In this document: positions 50,731 to 60,909 of the stretch, in pieces | How the letters are laid out: each line of letters opens with the position of its first letter | How positions within the stretch are numbered: position 1 is the stretch's first letter | Source: JAZKFT01 sp963845495 | GTDB lineage: Bacteria; Bacteroidota; Bacteroidia; Chitinophagales; Chitinophagaceae | DNA: 64,000 nucleotides | Direction: 5' to 3' | NCBI GenBank assembly: GCA_963845495.1 | Contig: CAWJTH010000132.1 | Location: 18,634 to 82,633, forward strand | Notes under the pieces: model-generated | The model's input: the letters and a program-made list of their open reading frames with translations, nothing else | Databases searched by the model: none | What the model was told of the DNA's origin: nothing | Translations under genes and position numbers: made by a program

Positions 50731-51666
50731 ATGAGAAGAATATTTTTAAACAGTTTGTTGGTCGTTTTTTTATTTGTAGCTTGTAAACATGGCTCTGGAA
50801 AAAAATCAATGAAAGGCGACGAACAAGTGGTGGTGGCCGATTTTATTGCTTTTTTCGACAAGCTAAACCTTCCTGTCACTTTCAAAGATTCAATTTTGAC
50901 GAAGAAGCCAAATGATAGCGCCATGATTGCTCCGGCGGTTTTTTCGCAATTTATCAGCGATACCGTTTTTCATAACGATTTTAAGGGCGAAATGCCAAAT
51001 GTGTATGCCATTGGGCAGTTTAAAAATGGCAAAAAAGAAATTTATTTGCTGTTTAAAGCAGTACACGGCAAAAAACAAAAGTTATATGTGGCGGTAATGA
51101 ACGAAAAAGATTCGTTTGAAACATGCGCTCCGATGCTTTCTTTAAACAGCAATCCCGGTAAAGAAAGTTTATCCATCGATAATAAATTTACGTTTACCAA
51201 CAGCAGCGATACAAAAGGCAACGACGGAACAGTTTATACGGTAAATAAAGTATTGGCTTATAACATGGGTGCTTTTATGGTCATTCTTACCGACGGACTT
51301 CCGGCAGGGGTCGAATTGCCCATCATCGACCCAATTGATACTTTGCCCCGTAAAGGAAAATTTACAGGCAATTACGCCATCAACAAACGAAATTTTATAA
51401 GTGTGCGGGATGGGTTAAAACCACAGCAGATCAGATTTTTCATCCATATTGAAAAAGATAAAAACGCCACCGGTGAACTAAAAGGCGAAGCAACTATGCT
51501 GGGTTTAGATTCGGCCGTTTACAAAGCCGATGGCGATCCCTGTGGTTTGGGCATTAAATTTAATGGAAGTAGTGTTGATATTATTGAATCCAATTGTGGT
51601 AATCGGCACGATATGGGATGCTCGTTTGACGGGCATTATATTAAGCAAAAAGAAAAGAAAAAGTAG
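50731..51666 (+). CDS. Lipoprotein of unknown function
   Basis: A 311-residue protein with a lipoprotein signal ending in LFVAC (residues 14-18). Residues 30-200 form a beta-rich region with alternating charge (for example YAIGQFKNGKKEIYLLFKAV), and the C-terminal third contains CGLGIKFNGSSVDIIESNCG with paired Cys. I do not recognise a family. It would be periplasmic or on the outer membrane. Monocistronic, divergent from mntR. Confidence 0.72.
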   Translation: MRRIFLNSLLVVFLFVACKHGSGKKSMKGDEQVVVADFIAFFDKLNLPVTFKDSILTKKPNDSAMIAPAVFSQFISDTVFHNDFKGEMPNVYAIGQFKNGKKEIYLLFKAVHGKKQKLYVAVMNEKDSFETCAPMLSLNSNPGKESLSIDNKFTFTNSSDTKGNDGTVYTVNKVLAYNMGAFMVILTDGLPAGVELPIIDPIDTLPRKGKFTGNYAINKRNFISVRDGLKPQQIRFFIHIEKDKNATGELKGEATMLGLDSAVYKADGDPCGLGIKFNGSSVDIIESNCGNRHDMGCSFDGHYIKQKEKKK

Positions 51667-51841
51667 ATCAGCCCTTGGTGGTTTTACCAATGAATATGGT
51701 TTTTTTATTTCCACAACAAACGTTTGTAATAGCCAAAACGATATTGTTATAATTAAATTTTATGAAGCGAAAGTGTACAATTTACACAACTTTATATCAT
51801 TTCGCTATATTGCGCCCTTTAAAAAAATAATTTAGAGATTT

Positions 51842-53495
51842 ATGCCATTTACAAATTTTTCAGTTCCATATCCAATAGATAGTAAATATTCAAAAAAAGT
51901 AGCTTATTTCAGTATGGAATTTGCGGTTCACCAACCATTAAAAATTTATAGTGGCGGGTTAGGTTTTTTAAGTGGCTCGCACATGCGTAGCGCTTACGAG
52001 TTGAAGCAAAACCTAATCGGTATTGGCATTTTATGGAAATATGGTTATTATGACCAAGCCCGCAACCAAGACCAAACATTGCAGGTGCAATGGAACGAAA
52101 AAATATATAACTTTTTGGAAGATACCGGTATCAAATTCCAGATAGACATCCACGATCATTTGGTTTGGGTAAAAGCGCTTTACTTAAATCCCGCAACGTT
52201 TAATACGGCACCGCTTTTCTTTCTTACTACCGATTTGCCTGAAAATGATTATGTATCGCAAACTATTACCCACCGCTTGTACGATGCCAATGTAGCCACT
52301 AAAGTTGCCCAATTTATTTTGTTGGGTATTGGCGGGGCGAAATTGGTAGACATGCTAAATTTTGATCCGGCAATTTATCATTTGAACGAAGCCCATGGCG
52401 TAAGCAGCGTATTTTATTTATTGAAAAAATTCGGCAGTGTTGAAGAAGTAAGAAAGCGCTTGGTATTTACCACGCATACGCCAGAAGAAGCAGGTAATGA
52501 AAAACATGATATTTATTTATGTGAAAAAATGAGTTATTTCTGCGGTTTGCCTTTGGAAAGGGTTCGCGAAGTAACTGGAATGAAAGATGATTTGTTCAAC
52601 CATTCGTTGGCAGCACTTCGTTTTGCCCATATTGCAAACGGTGTAAGCCAGTTACACGGCGAAGTAAGCCGGAAATTGTGGAGCCACTATGATAATGTTT
52701 GCGAAATTAAAGGCCATTACCAATGCGCAAAACTGGAAGTATTGGGCCGACAAGAAATTGTACACGTCCATGGAAGAATCAAACGATTTTGCTTTTGACG
52801 ACCGAAAAAAATATTTGAAGAAAAGGGCTTTTGATGTGGTGGCCGACCAAACCGGAAAATTGTTTGACCCCAATGTATTAACTGTTGTTTGGGCCAGGCG
52901 TTTTGCAGGTTACAAACGTGCCGAATTAATTACCCGCGACCACCAACGTTTTGAGGCGTTGTTAAACAATAAAAAGTACCCTATCCAGTTTATTTGGGCA
53001 GGCAAACCTTATCCATCTGATTATCCCGCCATTAGCGATTTCAATCATTTGGTAAACCTTAGCAAACAATATAGCAATGTAGCGGTTTGTATTGGCTATG
53101 AATTAACGTTAAGCAAACGCCTAAAACAAGCCAGCGATATTTGGTTGAATAACCCGCGTGTGCCACGTGAAGCAAGCGGTACCAGTGGGATGACGGCAGC
53201 CATGAACGGATCCGTAAATTTTAGTACCAATGATGGCTGGATTTGTGAATTTATTAACAATGGCAACAATGGGTTTGTGGTGCCAACACCCGAATATGAA
53301 CACATGAACACTTACGACCAAGATGCTTTTGATCTTGAAAACATTTACAGTACTTTAGAAAACCAGATTTTGCCTATGTATTACGACCAAAAAGATACAT
53401 GGCGTGAAATTGTAAAAAATGGCATGAAGGATGTTCGCTTCCAGTTTGATAGCAACAGGATGGCAGATGAGTATTACGAGATCATGTATAAATAA
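51842..53495 (+). pseudogene. Alpha-glucan phosphorylase-like protein, frame broken once as sequenced
   Basis: Two overlapping ORFs read as one protein of about 550 residues of the short alpha-glucan phosphorylase type (GT35, GlgP). An extra G near 52712-52713 (GAA ATT AAA G GCC ATT) breaks the frame after YDNVCEIK; removing it continues with AITNAQNWKYWADKK. The N-terminal YFSMEFAVHQP and YSGGLGFLSG blocks are normal. In the motif that carries the pyridoxal-phosphate lysine of GT35 (GTSGMKAA), the codon at 53193-53195 gives Thr instead of Lys (GTSGMTAAMNG). The frameshift may be an error; the Lys loss affects the likely activity. Confidence 0.85.
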
Positions 53496-53511
53496 AAAAT
53501 ATTTTTTCTTG

Positions 53512-53543
53512 AAAAAGCCCACACAATAAGTGCGGGCTTTTTT
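53512..53543 (+). terminator. Terminator of the phosphorylase-like gene
   Basis: AAAAAGCCCACAC pairs with GTGCGGGCTTTTT (one A-C mismatch) around a 5-base loop, followed by further T residues. The remaining 310 bases to 53853 are A/T-rich with no gene seen. Confidence 0.85.
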
Positions 53544-53853
53544 TGTTGGAATGATAGGCACATTGTTTGATGGATAGGCGGTGATTGCAAACCATAAAGC
53601 ATTTTTTTAAGATACTATTATATTATTGTAGAAAAATGACTAGCTTATAACGTTTGTAAAGTGTAGTAAAATTATTTTGTTTGCTAACTGGCTTATAAAT
53701 TTGGGCTCTATTTTAAGAAATTTGTAAGTGATTTTGTGAGTCACGATGGCGGAGCCATATAATTTAGGATAATCGCATAAAATCTTTTATCGGCTAAAAA
53801 TAAATTATTGATATTTGGTGCGACTGTTCTGTTAATAAAACGTATTGATATAA

Positions 53854-54672
53854 ATGTTAAGAAAATTTGATAGGCTTTTTGTTTTTTGTTTAATGATGGC
53901 ATTTGTTTTTGATAGTTGCAAGCCCCAACAATTAAATATTACATATTTTAAAAATGTACCAGATTCTTTATATGCTACTGCCATGACAGCTAAAGTAGCA
54001 CCATTTAAAGATCCAGTTATACAACCTAACGATTTGTTGCAAATAACGGTGCTTACCTTAGATAAGGATGATAACGAAGTTTTAGCTGCAGCAAGTAGGG
54101 TGCCGATAAGTGCAGGAAGCAGTGTTAATTCCCAAGCAATTTCTAATAGTGTAGCTGGTTTTTTGGTAGATAGGGAAGGCGTTGTAGAATTACCGGCAAT
54201 TGGAAAAATAAAAATAGCCGGACTTACAACTTCCTTTGCCCGTGATACAATTAGGAACAAAATGGCAAAATTTTATAAATCGCCGGTCGTAAATGTCCGC
54301 TTTGCCAACTTTACCGTAACTGTTTTGGGCGAGGTGAACAGGCAAGGCCAATACACTGTTCCAAATGAAAAGGTAAATATAATAGACGCAATCGGTTTAG
54401 CTGGCGATTTGACGGTGGATGCAAAAAGGGAAAATATTTTGTTAATCCGCGATTCTGCAGATACCAAACAATTTACCCGTTTTAACCTTAATAATTCCGA
54501 TTTGTTAGCTTCTCCATATTTTTATTTGCACCAAGGCGATGTCGTTTATGTAGAACCTAAAAAAACGAAACCAAGCGGGAACGATGTGGTAAAATCCAGG
54601 AATCTTACAATTATAACAAGTGCTATTTCAGTTTTGGCAACCATTATAACGGTGATATTGACAAGAAATTAA
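53854..54672 (+). CDS. wza: Polysaccharide export outer-membrane lipoprotein (Wza family)
   Basis: A 272-residue lipoprotein with lipobox ending at Cys22 (VFDSC). The Poly_export domain begins at QPNDLLQITVL (about 60-150). An SLBB segment follows (GEVNRQGQYTVPNEKVNII, about 160-230), and there is a C-terminal membrane helix (SAISVLATIITVILT). It forms the outer-membrane channel for capsule or exopolysaccharide. It is the first gene of the export cluster. Confidence 0.92.
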   Translation: MLRKFDRLFVFCLMMAFVFDSCKPQQLNITYFKNVPDSLYATAMTAKVAPFKDPVIQPNDLLQITVLTLDKDDNEVLAAASRVPISAGSSVNSQAISNSVAGFLVDREGVVELPAIGKIKIAGLTTSFARDTIRNKMAKFYKSPVVNVRFANFTVTVLGEVNRQGQYTVPNEKVNIIDAIGLAGDLTVDAKRENILLIRDSADTKQFTRFNLNNSDLLASPYFYLHQGDVVYVEPKKTKPSGNDVVKSRNLTIITSAISVLATIITVILTRN

Positions 54673-54743
54673 TAATTGCCGTATAAAAAAGTAGTTTAAC
54701 CATCCTAAAAAATTAACACGCAGCGGCTATAACATTTGACTAG

Positions 54744-57122
54744 ATGAAAAATAAAAATAATTTTGATAGTCTTACCAAGGGTTTTGATGACGAGGTTGAA
54801 GGTGAAAGTTTGATTTCTCTGAAAGATTTTTTTGAAAAGGTAAGAATTTTGTGGCCTTGGGTAATTTTATCTATACTCATTTGTACAAGCATTGCCTTTC
54901 TTTATTTAGCTTATGCTTCCCCCAAATATAAAATTCATGCAACTTTACTGGTGCAAGATGAAAAAAAAGGGTCTAGCTTAATGGCAGCAGCTAGCGCACT
55001 GCAAGATTTAAGCGGCATTGGCGGGAAAAGCAACGTAGATAATGAAGCCTTGGTAATAAAAAGCCGCACGCCAATGGAAAAGACGGTTCGGCAATTGCAA
55101 CTCTATGTTCTTTATTTCAATAATAATAAAATTAAAAAGAAAGAAATTTATATAGATCGACCGATCGATTTAAATTTTTCTTCATTGCCAAAAGTTCCCT
55201 CGTCACCACATAAACCTTACCAAGTTGAAATAGATAAGGCCACCAACTCATTTGTTATTTCGGATGCGCAAAAAAACTACAAGGGAAGATTAGGAGATAG
55301 TGTCGCTTTAAAAGAAGGTAAAGCCATGGTGACCGCCGGCCCGGGATTTACAGATTGGCCATCCAACGAACCTTTTTATGTCGGTATCCAAAATTTTGAT
55401 GCCACCGTGGAAAATTATATGGACTTATTGTCTGTTGATATTGCCAATAAACAGGCAAGCGTTATTGATCTCACACTTATTGATGGTTCACCTGAAAAGG
55501 GCCAAATGATTTTAAATGAATTGATTAATCAATATTTAAAAGCAAACCTTGAGGATAAAAATAGGATTGCAGATAGTACAGTGAAATTTATAGATGAGAG
55601 GTTGGCGTTGGTTTCAGATGAATTAACCGGCATAGAAAAAAATATTGAAAATTTTAAAACGACCAATAAAATTGCTGATATAAGCGAACAATCAAAGCTT
55701 TTATTGAAAAATACAAGTGATAATGTGCAAAAGGGTACCGAACTGCAAGTGCAACTTTCTGTTATAAAAGATTTGGAATCTTTTTTACAAAACAATATTA
55801 ACGATCGCAAAACGGTTCCTTCGTCCTTGATTATGGATGACCCCAATTTTGTGTCACTCATAAAAGCGTATAACGAACTGCAACTGGCACGAGATAAACG
55901 TTTGATGAGCCAGACACCTGAAAACCCAGCGGTGCAAACCATGGACGAGCAGCTACGTAACCTTCGCCAAAGTTTATTAAGTAGTATCGGATCCATTAAA
56001 AGGGGTGTTCAAACAAGCATTTCACAACTGGGGAAATATACTGCTGGTTTTGAATCCCAAATTAGCACCATTCCAGCCAAAGAACGACAATTTCTTGATT
56101 TTTCCCGGCAACAAGCTATTAAGCAAGAATTATATGTTTTTCTTTTAACCAAGAGAGAAGAAACAGCGGTATCAAAAGCTTCCAATATCGCAATTACACA
56201 AATTGTAGATACAGCAAAATCTGAAAGCAAGCCTTTTAAGCCCATCCGTTTGTTGGTTATTTTAGGTGGAATTGTAATTGGAGCAATTTTGCCTTTTGGG
56301 TTTAGCTATGGAAGGCAGATGCTTAACGATAAAGTTACTTCAATTTCTGATATAGAAAAAGCCACCAAAGCACCTATACTTGCAGAAATAGCGCACAATA
56401 CGACAACAGAAACTTTTGCTGTAACCCGTAATTCCCGCACACAAATAGCAGAAAGATTTAGGGCAATGCGCACGCATTTAAATTATTTATTGCCCTCAGA
56501 AGCAGACAAAACTATATTGTTTACGTCTTGTATGGGTGGTGAAGGCAAATCATTCCTTTCAATTAACCTAGCACAAACATTGGCATTGGCAAATAAAAAA
56601 GTTTTGTTAATGGAAATGGATTTGCGGAAACCCAAAATACGCGAGTATTTGGGTTTAAAAAAAATCGGTTTTTCAAACTTCATTGTTGGCAAAGACAATA
56701 ATTGGCAGCAATACATTCAGAAATCGGGTGAAAATAACAATATTGATGTGTTTTGTTCTGGGCCTGTGCCACCAAATCCTACGGAATTGTTACTTCTGCC
56801 CAAAATGCGTGGTTTAATGCAGCAGTTACAAAAAGAATATGAATACATCATTATAGACACAGCACCAGTTGGCTTAGTTACAGATGCGGAAATATTAGCT
56901 ACCTATGCCAACTTAACTTTGTATGTAGTAAGGCACAATTATTCGTTAAAGCCTAGGCTTCAAATATTAGATAATTTATATAGGAAAAATTTACTACCTA
57001 AATTAAATGTACTGGTAAATGATGTAAAATATACCAGTAGAGCTTACGGCGGTTACGGCTATGGTTATTACGGATCTGATGGGTATACCAGTGAAAATGT
57101 GGAAGAAATAATTTCAAAGTAA
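54744..57122 (+). CDS. wzc: Tyrosine-protein kinase / polysaccharide co-polymerase (Wzc-like)
   Basis: A 792-residue bacterial tyrosine kinase. An N-terminal Wzz domain with membrane helix (about 35-60) is followed by a long coiled periplasmic region (about 265-480), a second membrane helix (about 505-525) and the BY-kinase domain with Walker A SCMGGEGKS (about 594-603), Walker A' VLLMEMDLRKP and Walker B YIIIDTAP (about 700). A Tyr cluster near the C-terminus (SRAYGGYGYGYYGSDGY) is the autophosphorylation site. It controls chain length with the Wza channel. Confidence 0.94.
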   Translation: MKNKNNFDSLTKGFDDEVEGESLISLKDFFEKVRILWPWVILSILICTSIAFLYLAYASPKYKIHATLLVQDEKKGSSLMAAASALQDLSGIGGKSNVDNEALVIKSRTPMEKTVRQLQLYVLYFNNNKIKKKEIYIDRPIDLNFSSLPKVPSSPHKPYQVEIDKATNSFVISDAQKNYKGRLGDSVALKEGKAMVTAGPGFTDWPSNEPFYVGIQNFDATVENYMDLLSVDIANKQASVIDLTLIDGSPEKGQMILNELINQYLKANLEDKNRIADSTVKFIDERLALVSDELTGIEKNIENFKTTNKIADISEQSKLLLKNTSDNVQKGTELQVQLSVIKDLESFLQNNINDRKTVPSSLIMDDPNFVSLIKAYNELQLARDKRLMSQTPENPAVQTMDEQLRNLRQSLLSSIGSIKRGVQTSISQLGKYTAGFESQISTIPAKERQFLDFSRQQAIKQELYVFLLTKREETAVSKASNIAITQIVDTAKSESKPFKPIRLLVILGGIVIGAILPFGFSYGRQMLNDKVTSISDIEKATKAPILAEIAHNTTTETFAVTRNSRTQIAERFRAMRTHLNYLLPSEADKTILFTSCMGGEGKSFLSINLAQTLALANKKVLLMEMDLRKPKIREYLGLKKIGFSNFIVGKDNNWQQYIQKSGENNNIDVFCSGPVPPNPTELLLLPKMRGLMQQLQKEYEYIIIDTAPVGLVTDAEILATYANLTLYVVRHNYSLKPRLQILDNLYRKNLLPKLNVLVNDVKYTSRAYGGYGYGYYGSDGYTSENVEEIISK

Positions 57123-57174
57123 AAGTCCTCATTACATGAATACAAACTGTATTTAATGCTTTGAATTTTAATTT

Positions 57175-58629
57175 ATGCTATCCAAGTACAAATCCAACTA
57201 TCTATATAATTTATTAATAACGGTTGTTAATTTACTTTTCCCAATTTTAAGTTTTCCCTATGCGGCAAGAATTATTGGTCCTTTAGGTATCGGCAAAGTT
57301 CAATTTATTACATCATTCGCACAATATTTTGCTTTAATAGCAGCACTGGGTATTCCAATATATGGAATTAGGGAAATTGCCAAAGTAAAAAATGACCCAA
57401 TACAACTATCTCGCACTTTTACAGAGCTATTGATTGTCACTTTTATCAGTAGCTTTATATCAGGTTTTTTATATATTATAATAGTATTTAGTTTAAATAA
57501 TTTTAAAAATGATATTTTATATTATACTTATGCATCTTTAATTGTTTTTTTAAATTTTTCATCAATTGATTGGTTTTATGCAGGTATCGAAAAATTTAAG
57601 ACAATCGCTTTAAGGTCGGCCATGGTGAAATTATTGGCATTGATTTGTTTGTTTATTTTTGTACACTCAAAAGAACACTTATTTATTTATTTTCTTATTT
57701 CTATTTTTACGATTATCGGTAATAATTTAATAAACATAGTCTCGGTTTGTGTTAAAGCGCCATTCAATACAAAAGAATTAAATTTTAAAAAACACCAAAC
57801 ACCTATGTTGTTGATTTTCGCAACGATGTTAGCAACTAGTATGTACACTATTCTTGATGTGGTAATTCTTGGGTTTTTATCAGACGAAAAATCAGTTGGA
57901 TATTACACAGCAGGCGTAAAGCTCATAAAAATCACTATTCCATTTGTAACATCTTTAGGTGCAGTTTTAATGGCAAAAATAACCGCTCACCTGCAAGATG
58001 AAAATCTGGATGGGTTTTATAAAATCATTGCTAAATCATATTCCTTTTTAGTGCTTTTATCGGTACCAATAGGCCTAGGGTTTTTACTATTATCGAAAGA
58101 ATTTATAGTAGTTTTTTCTGGTTCTCAATTTTTACCATCTATTCAATCAATGCAAATATTGGCTTTTTTGCCGCTTTTAATAGGCATAGGACACTTATTT
58201 AGTATTCAAATGCTTATTCCTGCAAAAATGGATAAAGAATTGTTTATTAGTGTATTGCTCGGGATGGTTACAAGTTTATTTTTTAATTTTTTACTGATAC
58301 CAAATTTTAAACAAAATGGTGCTTCAATCGCTAATTTGATTTCTGAAGCAGTTGTTACCTGTAGTTATTACTATTTTATTAGAAAAAAATTTGTAATAAA
58401 CTTTGGTTTTAAATATTTTTTTAGATGTATTTTATCAGCATTGGTTTTTATACCTATAGTTTACGGATGTAAATTTATTTTTAATAACAACTTATATATT
58501 CTTTTAAGTTCTGTATTTATCGGAGCAATATCGTATTTGGCTGTACAATACTATCTTTTTAAGAATGAAGTAATAACGGAGATCCTCGCTTTTCCATTAA
58601 TTAAAATTAAAAACAATGCTATTAATTGA
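57175..58629 (+). CDS. wzx: Polysaccharide flippase (Wzx, MATE-like)
   Basis: A 484-residue membrane protein with about 12-14 hydrophobic segments and the family start YNLLITVVNLLFPILSFPYA followed by ARIIGPLGIGKVQF. It moves lipid-linked repeat units across the inner membrane. From this gene on, the sequence is far more A/T-rich than the upstream wza-wzc genes, a usual mark of the strain-variable part of such loci. Confidence 0.92.
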   Translation: MLSKYKSNYLYNLLITVVNLLFPILSFPYAARIIGPLGIGKVQFITSFAQYFALIAALGIPIYGIREIAKVKNDPIQLSRTFTELLIVTFISSFISGFLYIIIVFSLNNFKNDILYYTYASLIVFLNFSSIDWFYAGIEKFKTIALRSAMVKLLALICLFIFVHSKEHLFIYFLISIFTIIGNNLINIVSVCVKAPFNTKELNFKKHQTPMLLIFATMLATSMYTILDVVILGFLSDEKSVGYYTAGVKLIKITIPFVTSLGAVLMAKITAHLQDENLDGFYKIIAKSYSFLVLLSVPIGLGFLLLSKEFIVVFSGSQFLPSIQSMQILAFLPLLIGIGHLFSIQMLIPAKMDKELFISVLLGMVTSLFFNFLLIPNFKQNGASIANLISEAVVTCSYYYFIRKKFVINFGFKYFFRCILSALVFIPIVYGCKFIFNNNLYILLSSVFIGAISYLAVQYYLFKNEVITEILAFPLIKIKNNAIN

Positions 58630-58696
58630 GAAGCTTATGAAGAATGCGTTGAGAACATAAACAGTGAATAAGAATTATTTATTTTCAATATACTAG

Positions 58697-59449
58697 ATGT
58701 TTAAAAAAATAAAAAATATTTTAGAAAGAATACTTGTATCAGATATTGTTTACAACCTTTTGGTTAAAAATGCTATACACCAAGAATTTATGAAGGTAAA
58801 TAAATATTGGCTTTGTGTAAGTAGTCAATCTAATTACCTTAAATGTTTATTATATTGGAAAATATATGAACGTAGGGAGGTGAAATTTATTAAGAAATAT
58901 TTAATAAGAGATATTTGTACTATAGAACTGGGCGCAAGCTTAGGTTTAACTACTACTACTATTTGTTCAATACTTGGTGAAGGTGTAAATGTTTATTCAG
59001 TAGAAGCTAACCCTAAAATTGTAACTTATTTACAAAAAACTAAGGAAAAAAATAATTTGATTAATCTTAATATTATTTCAGCCGCAATAGACTATTCTAG
59101 TTCAAAACAGGTAAATTTCATTTTGGACGATAGGAATTTAGCTAGCCGGAAAGGAGTTACTGATGATTGTATTTTAGTTAATACTATAAAATTGTCTGAT
59201 ATTGTTAAATCAAATAAAATCGATGAGTACAATCTTGTTTGCGATATAGAAGGAGCTGAGGTCGAAATGCTTTTGATGGAAAAAGATAATGCCACCTTAC
59301 GAAATTGTAAAATGATAATTATGGAAGTTCACGAAACTGTCTTTGAAGAACAAAAATATGATATAACTAAAATTTCGAATTTGATAAATGATAGTTTTTC
59401 TATGAAACATATAGCATCTTTAGGCAATATTAGAGTTTTTGGAAAGTAA
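58697..59449 (+). CDS. FkbM family methyltransferase
   Basis: A 250-residue SAM-dependent methyltransferase with the Rossmann motif IELGASLGLTT and EAN in VYSVEANPKIV, and the FkbM signature VCDIEGAEVEMLL near residue 180. In polysaccharide loci such enzymes methylate sugar hydroxyls, and this one probably O-methylates a residue of the repeat unit. It follows the flippase directly. Confidence 0.9.
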   Translation: MFKKIKNILERILVSDIVYNLLVKNAIHQEFMKVNKYWLCVSSQSNYLKCLLYWKIYERREVKFIKKYLIRDICTIELGASLGLTTTTICSILGEGVNVYSVEANPKIVTYLQKTKEKNNLINLNIISAAIDYSSSKQVNFILDDRNLASRKGVTDDCILVNTIKLSDIVKSNKIDEYNLVCDIEGAEVEMLLMEKDNATLRNCKMIIMEVHETVFEEQKYDITKISNLINDSFSMKHIASLGNIRVFGK

Positions 59450-59514
59450 AGCACCTGGTTTAAGTTTTACAGATTAAATAAGCATTTACTAACTGTTTGC
59501 AAAGCGAAATATTC

Positions 59515-60900
59515 ATGAATAGTATTGTTTATATTTTTAGGGATAGATCCTTATGGCTGGCATCGTTGTCAATTTCGGTTCTTTTTTTAATTGTTCCATT
59601 TTTAATTTTTAATTATTCATATTATTTGTGTTTTGGAGTTGCCGTATTAATCATGTATATGGCACTCGCCAATAAAAGAGGTGGTACATGCGTAATATTT
59701 GCGTATAGTTTAATGATACCTTATAATGGCCTTGAAGGGATTTCAGTGGGAGTTACATTTTATATACCGTATGTGGCTATATCTTTATGGTATATTATAA
59801 ACTTATTTTTCAAAAAGCAAAAAATAAATTACAATTTTTTTAAAATTAATATAATTTCTGTTATGTTAATTTTTATTGCTTTTATTTTTGCGGTAAAAAA
59901 TAGTTCTTATATAGAGATTAGAGATATACTACCTTACCTAATAGCAATTAATTTATTTTTCTATATCTGTTTTTTAGATAAGATTACTTTGAGTCAATTT
60001 TTTTGCATATTGGATATTATATTTTATTTTACCCTTTTTTTTGTCATTCAGGAAAACATCTTTCATAAGTCACCATATCAGAATATATACAATAACTTAA
60101 CGCCCGATTTTCAGCTTCGTGCAAAAGGAATAATTGGTCATCCTTTAGTACTTTCTTCTTTTCTATCGTTTTATCATATGGCCTTAATAATCAAGGGGTT
60201 GATTTTTAAAAAATGGAGTATATTTAATTTAATTTTACTATTACCACTTATAGTATTGTTGGCGACCAAAACAATTATTGTTTTAATTATTGCTTCGTGG
60301 ACAATATATTTTATTTTATCAAAGTCTTACAAAATGATAAAATTTTATCTTGTTTTATCATTTTCCGTTTTTATAACTTTTCAAACATTCCCTCTTTTTA
60401 AGGGGTTTGTTACCGAACCTTTGGCAAGGGTAATAGAAAGCAGGCCTGAACAACGTTTGGGCGCATATTCAGTAGCCACGCAAGTATTTGAAAATAATAT
60501 ACTAGGGATCGGTTTAACAAGGGATGCATTAAAAAATGAATTAAACAGATCTACGTATACTTTAAACTCAAACTACGATGTTTCATTTCTGATTTTTGAT
60601 AATTCATATTTAACCGCCTTGGCGTCGTATGGTATTTTAGCTATTTTACTTTTTTTTCCATATATAAATCCGATACTTTTTTTTAGAAAAAGGATTACTG
60701 GAGCAGTCTATAAAAAATATAAAAACTCCATTTTTCTCTTATTTAGTATTTGGTTTTTACAGAATTTTTCATTTGATACTATTTTATATTTTCCAGTTAA
60801 TTCATTTTATTTTATGATGATGGCATTTATTATAAAAGACTTTTACAAAAGAAGTAAAGTTGAATCTTCAAAAATAGCGTTATTACCACAAGCTGTATAA
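59515..60900 (+). CDS. wzy: O-antigen/exopolysaccharide polymerase-like protein (Wzy type)
   Basis: The start at 59515 (ATG) is preferred over an in-frame TTG at 59497. The 461-residue protein has about 11 hydrophobic segments and a large loop with charged residues (TEPLARVIESRPEQRLGAYS near 300) typical of O-antigen ligase/polymerase proteins. It would link repeat units in the periplasm. Sequence conservation in the family is low, so the call rests on topology and locus. Confidence 0.78.
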   Translation: MNSIVYIFRDRSLWLASLSISVLFLIVPFLIFNYSYYLCFGVAVLIMYMALANKRGGTCVIFAYSLMIPYNGLEGISVGVTFYIPYVAISLWYIINLFFKKQKINYNFFKINIISVMLIFIAFIFAVKNSSYIEIRDILPYLIAINLFFYICFLDKITLSQFFCILDIIFYFTLFFVIQENIFHKSPYQNIYNNLTPDFQLRAKGIIGHPLVLSSFLSFYHMALIIKGLIFKKWSIFNLILLLPLIVLLATKTIIVLIIASWTIYFILSKSYKMIKFYLVLSFSVFITFQTFPLFKGFVTEPLARVIESRPEQRLGAYSVATQVFENNILGIGLTRDALKNELNRSTYTLNSNYDVSFLIFDNSYLTALASYGILAILLFFPYINPILFFRKRITGAVYKKYKNSIFLLFSIWFLQNFSFDTILYFPVNSFYFMMMAFIIKDFYKRSKVESSKIALLPQAV

Positions 60901-60909
60901 ATAATGTAA

